A DNA stretch of 46,600 nucleotides from an uncultured Cryomorphaceae bacterium (GCA_902551855.1 CACDER010000004.1:1-46600), one strand, 5' to 3'. Positions 26,707-38,309 are shown, counted from the stretch's first letter. The notes: generated by a model from the sequence alone, not told the origin. Numbers and translations: made by a program.

Positions 26707-29397
26707 ATGAGACTAAGTAAAGTTGCAAAAGAATTAAATGTTGGTATATCTAATATTGTAGTTTTTTTATCATCAAAAGGAATTGAGATTGATGCTAGAC
26801 CTAACACAAAGATTTCAATCGAAGCATATGATGTTTTAAAAAAGGAATTTAGTGCTGATTTTGAAGAACATAAAAAATCTGAAAAGATAGCACAAGCAAG
26901 AAGAGTCGAGCAAGAAGCCATCAAAGCTGAGTCAATCAAAAAAAATATACAAGAACAAAACGTTATAAAAGCCAAAAGTACAATTACTGCTCCCAAACTT
27001 GTTGGTAAAATTGATTTACATTCTGATGAGAAATTAAAAATTAAATCATCTAAAGATAAGTCAAATCAAGAAAAAAAATCTGACAAGGAAACATCAATTC
27101 AGGATGCTAAAATAAAACCAGTTGATAAAGTTAATAATGACAGTAAAAAAAATAACCTAAATAATGATATTGAAAGTTCAACTAATTCTAAGGTTAGTTC
27201 AGATTCAGTTGATAATTCTGAAAAAAATTTAATTCAAAATCAAGGAAATAATATTCCTGATTTTTCTAGAGCTAAAAACACACTAAGTGGACCGAAACTT
27301 ACTGGAGAAGTTATTGATTTAACCAAATTTCAAAAGTCTGAAAAAAAGAAAATTGCTTCATCAACAAACATATCAGGGAAACATAATGATAAAAAGAAGA
27401 GAAAAAGAATTTTTCAAAATCTTAATAAAGCTTCAAATAGTAAAATTAAAAATACTAAAAATACAAACAACAGTTCCAAAAATTCCTCACCAGAACCCTC
27501 CGATGAAGAAATTCAAAAAAAGATAGCAGAGACACTCGATAAACTTACTAATAAAGGTAAGTCAAAGGGAGCTAAACATAGAAAATCAAAAAGAGAAGAA
27601 AGAAAAGAACAAGACGCCAAAGAACAAATTTTAGCGGATAATGCTAGTAAAGTGATAAAAGTAACTGAGTTTGTTACAGTTAGTGAACTTGCAACTTTAA
27701 TGAATGTTCAGGTAAATGAAATTATTTCTTCATGTATGATGTTGGGAATTATGGTAACTTTAAATCAAAGATTAGATGCTGAAACTTTAACAATTGTCGC
27801 ATCTGAATTTGAATATGATGTTGAATTTGTTAGCGCAGAAGTTCAAGAGGCTATTGAAGAATTTAAAGATGATCCATCAAATTTAATATCTAGATCTCCA
27901 ATTGTAACTGTAATGGGTCATGTAGATCATGGAAAGACATCTTTATTAGACTACATTAGAGAAGCAAATGTAATTGCAGGAGAGGCTGGAGGTATCACTC
28001 AGCATATTGGGGCCTATGATGTCAGGTTAAAAAGCGGAAAACATATAACATTTATAGATACTCCAGGTCACGAAGCTTTTACTGCAATGAGAGCTAGAGG
28101 AGCTCAAATTACAGATATTGCTATAATAGTAATAGCTGCTGATGATAAAGTTATGCCACAAACAAAAGAAGCAATTTCTCATGCTCAAGCAGCCAACGTT
28201 CCAATAGTATTTGCAATAAACAAAGTTGATAAGACTACAGCTAATCCTGACAAAATTAAAGAAGAATTGTCATCTATGAACCTTCTTGTTGAAGATTGGG
28301 GGGGGAAATTCCAATCACACGATGTTTCCGCTAAAAATGGACTCGGGGTAGAGGACTTACTTGAAAAAGTTTTGTTAGAAGCTGAAATTTTAGAGTTAAA
28401 AGCTAATCCATCGAGACTTGCATCAGGTTCTATAATTGAGGCTTCATTAGATAAAGGAAAAGGTTTTGTAACAACAATTTTAGTTCAAAATGGTACATTA
28501 AATCTAGGTGATTTTTTAATTGCTGGACACTTTACAGGTAAAGTTAAAGCAATGTTCAACGAAAGAGGTGTTAATATTGATTCTGCAGGCCCATCATCTC
28601 CTGTTAGTATCCTAGGATTGACTGGAGCTCCTCAGGCTGGAGATAATTTCAATGTAATGATTGATGAGAGAGAAGCTAAGTCAATTGCTCTAAAAAGAAC
28701 TCAATTACAAAGAGAGCAAAGTATCAGAACTCAAAAGCATTTAACATTAGATGAAATCGGAAGAAGGTTAGCTCTAGGAGATTTTAAAGAATTAAATATT
28801 ATTTTAAAGGGTGACGTTGATGGATCTATTGAAGCACTTTCTGATTCCTTGCAAAAGTTATCTACTGATTCGATTCAAGTAAATATAATTCACAAAGCAG
28901 TTGGACAAATATCTGAGTCAGATATTTTATTAGCTACTGCATCGGATGCAATTGTTGTAGGCTTTCAAGTTAGACCGTCATTATCTGCTAGAAAGTTAGC
29001 CGAAAAAGAACAAATTGATATAAGATTATACTCTATAATTTATGATGCAATAAATGAAGTTAAAGAAGCCATGGAAGGAATGCTTTCGCCAGATACAAAA
29101 GAAAGTATTATATGTAATATAGAAGTTAGAGAAATTTTTAAAATTTCTAAAGTTGGAAGCGTAGCAGGATGTTATGTTTTAGATGGTAAAATTAATAGAA
29201 AATCAAATATAAGAGTAATTAGAGATGGAGTTGTAATTTACACTGGTATTTTGGGATCATTAAAAAGATTTAAGGATGATGTAAAAGAGGTTTCTAAAGG
29301 TTATGAATGTGGATTAAATGTTGAAAAATTTAATGATATCAAAGTTGGGGATATAATTGAAGGATATGAAGAAGTAGAAGTTAAAAGATCACTATAA
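26707..29397 (+). CDS. infB: Translation initiation factor IF-2
   Basis: [80 protein letters not shown]. Confidence 0.97.
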   Translation: MRLSKVAKELNVGISNIVVFLSSKGIEIDARPNTKISIEAYDVLKKEFSADFEEHKKSEKIAQARRVEQEAIKAESIKKNIQEQNVIKAKSTITAPKLVGKIDLHSDEKLKIKSSKDKSNQEKKSDKETSIQDAKIKPVDKVNNDSKKNNLNNDIESSTNSKVSSDSVDNSEKNLIQNQGNNIPDFSRAKNTLSGPKLTGEVIDLTKFQKSEKKKIASSTNISGKHNDKKKRKRIFQNLNKASNSKIKNTKNTNNSSKNSSPEPSDEEIQKKIAETLDKLTNKGKSKGAKHRKSKREERKEQDAKEQILADNASKVIKVTEFVTVSELATLMNVQVNEIISSCMMLGIMVTLNQRLDAETLTIVASEFEYDVEFVSAEVQEAIEEFKDDPSNLISRSPIVTVMGHVDHGKTSLLDYIREANVIAGEAGGITQHIGAYDVRLKSGKHITFIDTPGHEAFTAMRARGAQITDIAIIVIAADDKVMPQTKEAISHAQAANVPIVFAINKVDKTTANPDKIKEELSSMNLLVEDWGGKFQSHDVSAKNGLGVEDLLEKVLLEAEILELKANPSRLASGSIIEASLDKGKGFVTTILVQNGTLNLGDFLIAGHFTGKVKAMFNERGVNIDSAGPSSPVSILGLTGAPQAGDNFNVMIDEREAKSIALKRTQLQREQSIRTQKHLTLDEIGRRLALGDFKELNIILKGDVDGSIEALSDSLQKLSTDSIQVNIIHKAVGQISESDILLATASDAIVVGFQVRPSLSARKLAEKEQIDIRLYSIIYDAINEVKEAMEGMLSPDTKESIICNIEVREIFKISKVGSVAGCYVLDGKINRKSNIRVIRDGVVIYTGILGSLKRFKDDVKEVSKGYECGLNVEKFNDIKVGDIIEGYEEVEVKRSL

Positions 29398-29772
29398 ATT
29401 TGATATATCTATGTTTTCCTCGTAAATAAAAGAGTTTTTAAAGTTTTTTTTGATTTTTGGAAATATCTTTAGTGCCTCTAATTTAGTCCTGAAATAATCA
29501 GTTTTCGTTTTGAAATATGGTTGTTCGTAAGTGTTCATTGTTAAAATCTTTGGAAATATTTTTTTAAACTTGTTTTCAACATTGATAGATTCATTTCTGT
29601 TTCCAGAATATAACTGAATTCTATAAATTTTAATAGTTTTTTTTGATAATTGAGAATGAATGATAAGTAAGCTGTCAAGTTTATCTGTTTCAATAAAATT
29701 AATTTTATTGTTTTGAGATTGAGCTAGAAATCTCGTAAATAAAAAAAATATTAAAATTGAAAATCTCATCAT
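29392..29772 (-). CDS. SPOR-domain-like secreted protein
   Basis: Signal peptide; [28 protein letters not shown]...[35 protein letters not shown] resembles SPOR repeats. Confidence 0.7.
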   Translation of the reverse strand: MMRFSILIFFLFTRFLAQSQNNKINFIETDKLDSLLIIHSQLSKKTIKIYRIQLYSGNRNESINVENKFKKIFPKILTMNTYEQPYFKTKTDYFRTKLEALKIFPKIKKNFKNSFIYEENIDISNL

Positions 29773-29894
29773 AGTTTAAAAAATTTTAGCTAATTTAAAA
29801 AAAACTATAGAAATTAAAATTAATTATTTAGAATCGTTATAAATAAAAAAAATATTTAAAAAATAATTAACTAATATACTCAAAACCATTTATG

Positions 29895-29925
29895 AATGTA
29901 TTATTTTTGCAATGTATTATTTTTG
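29895..29925 (+). promoter_or_regulatory. Tandemly duplicated -7 promoter element upstream of actA
   Basis: AATGTATTATTTTTG at 29895-29909 and 29911-29925; each ends in TATTTTTG (TAnnTTTG). Confidence 0.6.
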
Positions 29926-29956
29926 TGTAGCAAAAGTGAAAATTGCGAGTATTGAT

Positions 29957-31183
29957 ATGTTTAAAAACTATAATTTACATTTTACTCTTTTAATATCTTT
30001 TTTAATAACAAATTTCTCGTTTGTTTCATCTCAAGATATTGAATTAGGTGAAAGTTTATTTTCCTCAAACTGTGCTTCCTGTCATTATGTTGGTCCTGAA
30101 GAAAAAAAATTAATTGGGCCTGGTTTAGGTTCACATACAATTGATAAATACTCAAAAGACTGGCTATACTCTTGGATTAAAAATTCCTCTGAGTTAATTG
30201 CTTCAGGTGATGAGTTGGCCGTTGCTGTATACGAAGAATATAATAAACTTCAGATGACTGCTTTCCCTCAATTTTCTAACGAAGATATTGACAATATTTT
30301 AGCTTATGTTCAGGTTAGACCAGAAGAAGTCATACTATCATCAAATGAAGATTTAATTGATAATGTATCTGATAATAGTTTTTCCTCTGAATCAATATTT
30401 GTTTTCATTACATCATTAATAATACTTTTTTCATGTTTATTGACTTTAATCAAAGCAAAGAATTTATTAAAGATTTCAAGAGGTCAAAAACCTATTAATA
30501 TTTTTAGTGGTATCAATAATTTTATTAAATCCAATCCTGCTATCATAGTTTTTTTCTCAATTTTTGTAATTTTATTTTGTCTAAAAACAATTTGGGATGG
30601 ATTATTAACTGTTGGGGTTCAGCAAGGTTACCAACCTACTCAACCAATAGCCTTTTCCCACAAGCTTCACGCAGGTATGAACGGTGTTGATTGTAATTAT
30701 TGTCATTCCGGAGCAAGACATAGTAAATCGGCACTAATACCATCAGCTAATGTTTGTATGAATTGTCATACTTACATTAATGAAGGGCAAATTTCAGGTA
30801 AAACTGAGATTGCTAAAATCTATGCTGCGATTGGATTTGATCCAGAAACAAGAACTTATATTGACAATTATATTCAAAAACCCATTAAGTGGGTTAGGAT
30901 TCATAATTTACCTGATTTAGCCTATTTTAATCATGCTCAGCATGTCAATGCAGGTGGTTTAGAATGTCAAACATGTCACGGACCAATTGAAGAAATGGAA
31001 GTTGTAGAACAATATTCCCCTTTAACCATGGGTTGGTGTATTGAGTGTCACAGGGAGGAAAAAGTGAATACTGATAACGATTATTACCATGAAATGAACA
31101 AAAAATGGGTTGAAAAGTACCATGGAGAAGATATTAATGTCAATAATATTGGTGGTTTAGAATGTGGAAAATGTCACTATTAA
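29957..31183 (+). CDS. actA: Alternative complex III subunit ActA, multiheme cytochrome c (track start 29912 lies inside the promoter repeat)
   Basis: MFKNYNLHFTLLISFLITNFSFVSSQ signal; six CxxCH: CASCH, CNYCH, CMNCH, CQTCH, CIECH, CGKCH. Confidence 0.9.
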   Translation: MFKNYNLHFTLLISFLITNFSFVSSQDIELGESLFSSNCASCHYVGPEEKKLIGPGLGSHTIDKYSKDWLYSWIKNSSELIASGDELAVAVYEEYNKLQMTAFPQFSNEDIDNILAYVQVRPEEVILSSNEDLIDNVSDNSFSSESIFVFITSLIILFSCLLTLIKAKNLLKISRGQKPINIFSGINNFIKSNPAIIVFFSIFVILFCLKTIWDGLLTVGVQQGYQPTQPIAFSHKLHAGMNGVDCNYCHSGARHSKSALIPSANVCMNCHTYINEGQISGKTEIAKIYAAIGFDPETRTYIDNYIQKPIKWVRIHNLPDLAYFNHAQHVNAGGLECQTCHGPIEEMEVVEQYSPLTMGWCIECHREEKVNTDNDYYHEMNKKWVEKYHGEDINVNNIGGLECGKCHY

Positions 31184-31195
31184 CATATTAATTAT

Positions 31196-34100
31196 ATGAT
31201 TAAAAAGAAAAAATATTTTAAAAGTCTAGATCAATTGAAAGAAAATTCAGTTGTTTCTAAAATTCATGAGAAGGAGTTCATTGAAAAATTACCAAATGAT
31301 TTACTATCCATGAATAATACTTCTAAATCCGATTCAACTCATACAAGAAGAGATTTTTTGAAAATGGTCGGTTTTACAACTGCTGCTGCTTCATTAGCAG
31401 CTTGCGAGGCTCCCGTTAAAAATATTATTCCTTATGTAGTAAAACCAGAAGAAATTGTACCTGGAATAGCTAATTGGTATGCATCAAGTTTCTATGATGG
31501 GCATGATTTTGCTAGCCTTCTAGTTAAAACTAGAGAAGGACGACCAATATTTTTAAAATCTAATGATAAATGTAGCTTAGGTGGAGTTTCTGCCAGGGTT
31601 CAAGCCTCAGTTTTAAATTTATATGATAATAATAGGTTGAAGAATCCTAAAAAAAATGGAAAAACTATTTCTTGGAAAAAATTAGATGAAGAAATAATTT
31701 TTAAACTTAAAAAAATAAAAAATGAAAATAGAAAGATTGTTTTATTGTCATCTTCTATAATTTCACCAACTACTAATGAAATAATCAATCAATTTAAAAA
31801 AGAATATAATTCCTCTCATGTAGTCTATGATCCAGTTTCTTCTTCTGGAATATTAGATGCAAACAAAATAATGTTTGGATTAAGGAAACTGCCTACTTAC
31901 AGGTTTGATTTATCTGAAACTATTGTTTCTTTTGATGCAGACTTTTTAGGAGATTGGATAGATTCAGGACATGGAAGAGATTATGCAAAGAATAGAAATC
32001 CAGAAAATAAAACCATGTCTACTCATTTCCAGTTTGAATCTATTCTCTCTCTAACTGGAGCAAATGCTGATTTCAGATCTCCGATTAAAGCTTCTAAGAT
32101 TGGAGAGGCTTTGGTTAACTTATATAATATTATTGCTCTTAAGTCAAATAATAAAATATATGATGTTAATAGATCTCCAAATCAAGAAATGTTAACTAAA
32201 GCAGCAAATAGTTTATGGAAAAATCGTGGAAAATCTATAATTGTATCTGGAATAAATGATGTTAATATCCAATTGATTGTTAATAAAATTAATCAAATAC
32301 TTGGGAATTACGACAAAACTATAAATTTATCTAATTTTTCAAACCTTAAACAAGGAGATGATAATGATCTATTGAATCTTTTAGAAGATCTCAGAGAGAA
32401 TAAAGTTGGTGCTATAATTAATCTAGATGTTAATCCAGTTTACAATCTTTCATCTGCAAAAGATTTCCAAAAATATCTCAAAAATGTTGAACTTAAAATA
32501 TCAATTAGTGAGAAAATGGATGAGACAGCATCTTTAATGGATTATGTTTGTCCAAAAAATAATTATCTTGAAAGCTGGGGAGATTGCAATCCTTATTCTG
32601 GAATTTTTACTTTAATTCAGCCAACTATTAATAAACTTTTTAATACTAGACAGCTAGAATCAATTTTGATGAAGTGGTCCAAATTAGGTCTTGATTATTA
32701 CAGTTATTTAAAATCTTTTTGGAAAAAAAATATATTAGGTGATAAGTCTTGGAATACTACTCTTCATGATGGATTCCTAAATAATCCAAATGATTACAAA
32801 AAATTATTAGAACTATCTCAATCTGAAGTTAGTGATATATTTGGTAAAAACGGGAATTCAGTATCTATTGATTCATCAATTAAAAAAGTTTTATTAAATA
32901 ATAATCAAAATAGTATAGATTTAATATTATATTCTAAGACTGCTATTGGAAGTGGAAAGTTTGCCAATAATCCTTGGCTTCAAGAATTGCCTGATCCAAT
33001 ATCAAAAACAACTTGGGATAATTATCTAACTATTTCTCCTAGATTTGCGAAAGAGCTTGGACTGAGTAATGAAAATACTTCTAATGGAGCATTAAATGGA
33101 GATGTTGTATCCATAAAATCAAATAATATTTCACTAGAGGTCCCTGTTCTAATTCAACCTGGCCAGGCCTACAGCACTTTAGGTTTAGCAATTGGTTATG
33201 GAAGAAAGGGTATAGGGGATGCTGCTGAGAATGTAGGAGTAAATGCATATGTTTTTATGAAAAATTTTAATTCTTATCAAATTGTTGATGAGATTAAAAA
33301 AATAAATAATAAAACTCACGAATTTGCGTGTACCCAACTACATCATACCATGATGGGTAGAGATAATATTGTTAAAGAAACACTTTTATCTAATTATTTA
33401 AAAAACCCAAAATCTGGTAATCCTGAACTTTTTTTAGAAACGCATGAAGGACCTCAAAAACCTAAAAATATTACTTTATGGAACGAACACGATAGAGATG
33501 TCCATTGGTGGAATTTATCAATTGACTTAAGTAAGTGTATCGGATGTGGAGCATGTGTAATTGCATGTCATTCAGAGAATAACGTTCCAGTAGTTGGAAA
33601 AGAAGAAATTAGAAAATCCAGAGATATGCATTGGTTAAGAATTGATAGATATTATTCTAGTGACATGAATGAAAATATTGCTGAAAGTCAAGGGAAATCA
33701 ACAATTAGAAAATTTTTAGATATGGAAGTCCCCTCAAAATCTGAAAATTTAGAAGTCGTTTTTCAACCTGTTATGTGTCAACATTGTAACCATGCACCTT
33801 GTGAGACAGTTTGCCCTGTAGCAGCGACTACCCATTCAAGAGAAGGTTTAAATCATATGACTTATAATAGATGTATTGGAACAAGGTACTGTGCAAACAA
33901 TTGTCCATACAAAGTTAGAAGATTTAATTGGTTTAATTACTCAGAAAACGATAAGTTTGACTTTAACATGAATAATGATTTAGGAAAAATGGTTCTGAAT
34001 CCAGATGTCACTGTCAGAGGAAGAGGGGTGATGGAAAAATGTTCAATGTGTATTCAAAATATTCAAAAAGCTAAGCTTGAAGCAAAAAAACAAAATAGAA

Positions 34101-34291
34101 AATTAAGTGATGGTGAAGTTGATTGTGCCTGTGAAACTGCTTGTGACACTGGAGCATTGGTATTTGGTGATGTACTTAATAAAAAAAGTAAAATATATTC
34201 TGAGACAAAAAATCCTAGATCCTACCATTTACTTGAAGAACTCAATACTAAACCTTCTGTCTGGTATCAAACTAAGGTAAGAAATAAATAA
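31196..34291 (+). CDS. actB: Alternative complex III subunit ActB (MoCo-like plus 4Fe-4S ferredoxin domains, Tat signal)
   Basis: TRRDFLKMVGFTTAAASLAACE Tat/lipobox; SIDLSKCIGCGACVIACHSENNVPVVGKEE, CQHCNHAPCETVCPVAATTHS, CIGTRYCANNCPYKVRRFNW. Confidence 0.95.
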   Translation: MIKKKKYFKSLDQLKENSVVSKIHEKEFIEKLPNDLLSMNNTSKSDSTHTRRDFLKMVGFTTAAASLAACEAPVKNIIPYVVKPEEIVPGIANWYASSFYDGHDFASLLVKTREGRPIFLKSNDKCSLGGVSARVQASVLNLYDNNRLKNPKKNGKTISWKKLDEEIIFKLKKIKNENRKIVLLSSSIISPTTNEIINQFKKEYNSSHVVYDPVSSSGILDANKIMFGLRKLPTYRFDLSETIVSFDADFLGDWIDSGHGRDYAKNRNPENKTMSTHFQFESILSLTGANADFRSPIKASKIGEALVNLYNIIALKSNNKIYDVNRSPNQEMLTKAANSLWKNRGKSIIVSGINDVNIQLIVNKINQILGNYDKTINLSNFSNLKQGDDNDLLNLLEDLRENKVGAIINLDVNPVYNLSSAKDFQKYLKNVELKISISEKMDETASLMDYVCPKNNYLESWGDCNPYSGIFTLIQPTINKLFNTRQLESILMKWSKLGLDYYSYLKSFWKKNILGDKSWNTTLHDGFLNNPNDYKKLLELSQSEVSDIFGKNGNSVSIDSSIKKVLLNNNQNSIDLILYSKTAIGSGKFANNPWLQELPDPISKTTWDNYLTISPRFAKELGLSNENTSNGALNGDVVSIKSNNISLEVPVLIQPGQAYSTLGLAIGYGRKGIGDAAENVGVNAYVFMKNFNSYQIVDEIKKINNKTHEFACTQLHHTMMGRDNIVKETLLSNYLKNPKSGNPELFLETHEGPQKPKNITLWNEHDRDVHWWNLSIDLSKCIGCGACVIACHSENNVPVVGKEEIRKSRDMHWLRIDRYYSSDMNENIAESQGKSTIRKFLDMEVPSKSENLEVVFQPVMCQHCNHAPCETVCPVAATTHSREGLNHMTYNRCIGTRYCANNCPYKVRRFNWFNYSENDKFDFNMNNDLGKMVLNPDVTVRGRGVMEKCSMCIQNIQKAKLEAKKQNRKLSDGEVDCACETACDTGALVFGDVLNKKSKIYSETKNPRSYHLLEELNTKPSVWYQTKVRNK

Positions 34292-34297
34292 AAAATA

Positions 34298-35662
34298 ATG
34301 TACAAAGAATCTGAAATAAGAGAACCTTTAATTTTAAATAATAAATCATTGCATGACATTACCAATGATATTGCAGCTCCAATTGAAGGTACTGCAAATA
34401 AGTGGTGGTGGGGCTTATTCTTATTTTCTTTAATGACTTTCTTATGGGGAGCAGGTTGCTTGGCATATACTGTTGGAACAGGAATTGGAGTTTGGGGACT
34501 TAATAAAACTGTTGGATGGGCATGGGATATAACTAATTTTGTTTGGTGGGTAGGAATTGGACATGCTGGAACATTAATATCAGCTGTATTACTTCTATTT
34601 AGACAAAAGTGGAGATTATCTATTAATAGATCTGCAGAAGCTATGACAATTTTTGCTGTTGTACAAGCTGGTCTTTTCCCCTTATTCCATATGGGTAGAC
34701 CTTGGTTAGCTTATTTTGTTTTTCCTTTACCTAACACTTATGGTTCATTATGGGTTAATTTTAACTCACCTTTGCTATGGGACGTATTTGCTATTTCGAC
34801 ATATTTAACAGTTTCTCTAGTTTTTTGGTATATGGGCTTAATTCCTGATTTTGCAATGATTCGAGATAGAGCAGTTAAACCTATTTCAAAAAAAATATAT
34901 GGTATATTATCATTTGGATGGTCCGGTAGAGCTAAGCATTGGCAAAGGTTTGAGGAGTTATCTCTTGTTTTAGCTGGGCTTGCCACTCCTTTAGTATTAT
35001 CTGTTCATACTATTGTATCAATGGATTTTGCAACTTCAGTTATTCCAGGTTGGCACACAACAATTTTCCCGCCATATTTTGTTGCCGGCGCAATTTTTTC
35101 AGGTTTTGCGATGGTTCAAACACTTCTGTTAGTAATGCGAAAAGTTGTAAATATGGAATCATATATTACTATCAAGCATATAGAATATATGAATATTGTA
35201 ATTATGGTTACTGGTTCAATTGTAGGTGTTGCATATATTACTGAACTCTTTATAGCATGGTATTCTGGTGTTGAATATGAACAGTATGCTTTTTTAAATA
35301 GAGCTACAGGTCCTTATTGGTGGGCATATTGGTCAATGATGACTTGTAATGTTTTTTCTCCACAATTAATGTGGTTTAAAAAGTTAAGAACTAATATTGC
35401 ATTTACCTTTTTTATATCTATAGTAGTTAATATTGGGATGTGGTTTGAAAGGTTTGTAATTATAGTTACCTCTCTTCATAGAGACTATTTACCATCTTCT
35501 TGGTCTATGTTTTCCCCAACATTTGTTGATATTGGATTCTTTGTTGGGACTATTGGTTTTTTCTTTGTGTTATTTTTACTTTATGCTAAAACCTTTCCAG
35601 TTATAGCTCAAGCGGAGCTAAAAACAATTGTTAAATCTTCAGGTTCTCAATACAAAAAATAA
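34298..35662 (+). CDS. actC: Alternative complex III subunit ActC (NrfD/PsrC family)
   Basis: WGLFLFSLMTFLWGAGCLAYTVGTGIGVWGLNKTVGWAWDITNFVWWVGIGHAGTLISAVLLLF. Confidence 0.95.
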   Translation: MYKESEIREPLILNNKSLHDITNDIAAPIEGTANKWWWGLFLFSLMTFLWGAGCLAYTVGTGIGVWGLNKTVGWAWDITNFVWWVGIGHAGTLISAVLLLFRQKWRLSINRSAEAMTIFAVVQAGLFPLFHMGRPWLAYFVFPLPNTYGSLWVNFNSPLLWDVFAISTYLTVSLVFWYMGLIPDFAMIRDRAVKPISKKIYGILSFGWSGRAKHWQRFEELSLVLAGLATPLVLSVHTIVSMDFATSVIPGWHTTIFPPYFVAGAIFSGFAMVQTLLLVMRKVVNMESYITIKHIEYMNIVIMVTGSIVGVAYITELFIAWYSGVEYEQYAFLNRATGPYWWAYWSMMTCNVFSPQLMWFKKLRTNIAFTFFISIVVNIGMWFERFVIIVTSLHRDYLPSSWSMFSPTFVDIGFFVGTIGFFFVLFLLYAKTFPVIAQAELKTIVKSSGSQYKK

Positions 35663-35670
35663 TTAGAATT

Positions 35671-36189
35671 ATGGATTACAAAACAATATATGGTATTTAC
35701 AATGATGATGATACACTTTTAAGTGCTGTAAAAAAAATTAGAGGTGAAGGTATTTCTATAAGTGAAGTATATTCTCCTTTTCCAATCCATGGATTAGATA
35801 AAGCTCTTGGTCTTAAAGATACCAGGTTGGCAGTTACTGCTTTTTTATATGGTCTTACTGGATTGAGTCTTGGTTTACTAATGATGTGGTATATGAATAT
35901 TCAGTCTTGGCCAATGAATATAGGAGGAAAACCAAGCTTTAGTTTATTACAAAATTTACCCTCTTTTATTCCTGTAGCGTTTGAATGTACTGTGTTTTTT
36001 GCAGCTCATTTAATGGTAATAACATATTTAATGAGATGTAAATTATATCCAGGTTCATCTAATAAAAGCCCTGATCCTCGAACTACAGATAATATGTTTT
36101 TAATGGAGATAATTGTTAAAGCTGATGAAAAAAAAATATACAAATTATTAGAACAAACTGGAGCAGTAGAAGTAAATGAAAAAGTTTAA
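35671..36189 (+). CDS. actD: Alternative complex III subunit ActD (DUF3341)
   Basis: YGIYNDDDTLLSAVKKIRGEGISISEVYSPFPIHGLDKALGLKDTRL. Confidence 0.93.
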   Translation: MDYKTIYGIYNDDDTLLSAVKKIRGEGISISEVYSPFPIHGLDKALGLKDTRLAVTAFLYGLTGLSLGLLMMWYMNIQSWPMNIGGKPSFSLLQNLPSFIPVAFECTVFFAAHLMVITYLMRCKLYPGSSNKSPDPRTTDNMFLMEIIVKADEKKIYKLLEQTGAVEVNEKV

Positions 36190-36811
36190 ACAAATGACTG
36201 ACATAATTAAATTATTTTATTCAACTTTCATTGATAATAAATTTATCATTTTATTTTCAATTATCAGTATATTCATTATTGCTTGTGGAGCAGATGGTAA
36301 TCACCCAGGATATCAGTACATGCCAGATATGTACGAATCTCCTTCATATGAGACAAATTCTTCAAATCCAGTATTTAAAAATAACTCCACTTCTCAATAC
36401 TTACCTAAAAATTCAATACCTAGAGGATTTGTCCCTTTTGATTTTGATAATACCCTTGATGATTATTTAAGAGCTGGAAATACCTTAGTTAATCCCATAT
36501 CTTACTCCGAAACCGTCTTATCAGAGGGAAAACAATTATTTGAAATGTTTTGCGCTCATTGTCATGGTAAAGAGGGTAATGGTAAAGGAAGTATAAATCA
36601 CCCAGTTTACAGTGCAGTTCCCTCTTATTCTGATTCAATTACTCCAAGAAGGTCTGGTGAACCAATGAATAAATTAAAATCAGGACATATATTTCACTCT
36701 CTTCACTACGGATTAAATGCCATGGGCCCTCATGCAAGTCAATTATCTCAAGAAGAAAGATGGAAAATTGTTCACTATGTTCACAAATTACAAAAGAATA
36801 CTAATGATTAA
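36176..36811 (+). CDS. actE: Alternative complex III subunit ActE, monoheme lipoprotein cytochrome c
   Basis: IFIIACGADGNHPGYQYMPDMYESPSYE; GKQLFEMFCAHCHGKEGNGKGS; YVHKLQ. Confidence 0.92.
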   Translation: MKKFKQMTDIIKLFYSTFIDNKFIILFSIISIFIIACGADGNHPGYQYMPDMYESPSYETNSSNPVFKNNSTSQYLPKNSIPRGFVPFDFDNTLDDYLRAGNTLVNPISYSETVLSEGKQLFEMFCAHCHGKEGNGKGSINHPVYSAVPSYSDSITPRRSGEPMNKLKSGHIFHSLHYGLNAMGPHASQLSQEERWKIVHYVHKLQKNTND

Positions 36812-36827
36812 TATTTCGAATTAAAAA

Positions 36828-38309
36828 ATGTATAGAATAAATAAAAATATAAACCTTATTTTGATTTCATTAATGTTTCTGGGTGCCTTGTCTTTAACCT
36901 ATGGTTTTTTTCAAGGTAGAATGCACTTAACTGAATCTGAAATTTCAAAAGTAATCTCTGATCATATTACTGAAAATAAAGTAAAAATAAATATGAATAC
37001 AGATTCTATACACCATGATAATTCAAATTACTCAGAAAATAAAAGTCATCATAAACATAATATACATTCCAGTCATGAGGTAAGTCAAGAGCAATTGGAT
37101 TTGATAAAATATGTTGAAAATTATTTTAAAATTAAATTCACTAATTCTGAAAAAATACATGCAAAAAATTTAGAACATATCATACATATCACTGAACATG
37201 CACTTCATGCTAAAAGTCAAAGACCCTGGTCAAGTTTACTTACTGCAACATTATTATTCTTTGGAGCATCATTATTAACTATTTTTTTTCTTGCTTTACA
37301 ATATGTAGCCGAAGTAGGTTGGTCTGTGATTTTAAAAAGAGTATTCATGGCAATTGGTTCATTTTTACCTTATTCCGCGATTTTTCTTCTAATAATTTTT
37401 ACAACTTCACACTTTCATCTTTTTGGTAATCATACTTACCATTGGATGGCAGAGGGAATCATGAATCCCGAAAGTAATAATTATGATAAAATTATTGCTG
37501 GTAAAGAAGCTTATTTAAATTTTCCTTTTTTCATTTTACGATTTCTAATTTTCTTTCTAGTTTGGATTTTTTTATTTAACAAACTAAAGAATCTTTCTTT
37601 AGAAGAAGATTTAAAAGGAGGTAATAATTATTATTTTTCAAGCAGAAAGTTCTCCGCAATTTTTATAGTTTTTCTAGGAGTTAGTTCTTCTATGTTATCA
37701 TGGGATTGGATAATGTCAATTGATACTCATTGGTTTTCAACCCTTTTTGGATGGTACGTTACTTCAAGCATGTTTGTAACAGCAATGTTGATGATTCTAT
37801 TTTTCACTATGCATCTTAAAAATAATGGATATTTAGAACATGTAAATACAAGTCATATTCATGATATTGGAAAGTTTATTTTTGGTTTTAGTATTTTTTG
37901 GACTTATCTTTGGTTTGCACAATTTTTATTGATTTGGTACGCAAATATACCTGAAGAAGTTACTTATTATATGGCAAGATTTGATGATTACAAAATTCCT
38001 TTTTTTACAGCATTTGTATTAAACTTTTTATTTCCTATCTTGTTATTAGTTAGTAGGTATTCAAAGAGAATTCCTGGTTTTTTAACCTTCGTCAGTGTAT
38101 TTATTTTACTTGGTCATTATCTAGATTTTTTTGTTATGATTATGCCTGGAACTGTAGGTTCCCACTGGAATATTGGAATTGTTGAAGTTGGTACTTTTTT
38201 AGGAATGGGAGGGTTATTTACTAAAGTAATTTTAAATAGCTTATCTAAAATTAATTTAGTACCTAAAAATCATCCAATGATAGAAGAAAGTAAAAATTTT
38301 CACATTTAG
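36828..38309 (+). CDS. actF: Alternative complex III subunit ActF (quinol:cytochrome c oxidoreductase membrane subunit)
   Basis: FLGVSSSMLSWDWIMSIDTHWFSTLFGWYVTSSMFVTAMLMILFF; syntenic. Confidence 0.93.
   Translation: MYRINKNINLILISLMFLGALSLTYGFFQGRMHLTESEISKVISDHITENKVKINMNTDSIHHDNSNYSENKSHHKHNIHSSHEVSQEQLDLIKYVENYFKIKFTNSEKIHAKNLEHIIHITEHALHAKSQRPWSSLLTATLLFFGASLLTIFFLALQYVAEVGWSVILKRVFMAIGSFLPYSAIFLLIIFTTSHFHLFGNHTYHWMAEGIMNPESNNYDKIIAGKEAYLNFPFFILRFLIFFLVWIFLFNKLKNLSLEEDLKGGNNYYFSSRKFSAIFIVFLGVSSSMLSWDWIMSIDTHWFSTLFGWYVTSSMFVTAMLMILFFTMHLKNNGYLEHVNTSHIHDIGKFIFGFSIFWTYLWFAQFLLIWYANIPEEVTYYMARFDDYKIPFFTAFVLNFLFPILLLVSRYSKRIPGFLTFVSVFILLGHYLDFFVMIMPGTVGSHWNIGIVEVGTFLGMGGLFTKVILNSLSKINLVPKNHPMIEESKNFHI

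Noticed and set aside
26700-26996. Minus-strand ORF over the 5' end of infB
   Set aside because: Antisense to infB N-terminus; cysteine/serine-rich hydrophobic composition is a by-product of Lys/Ala-rich coding.
35050-35244. Plus-strand 64-aa Cys/Tyr-rich ORF inside actC (also 39940-40209 inside coxA, 36231-36470 inside actE)
   Set aside because: Out-of-frame translations of well-supported membrane or cytochrome genes; no SD, promoter or motif support.
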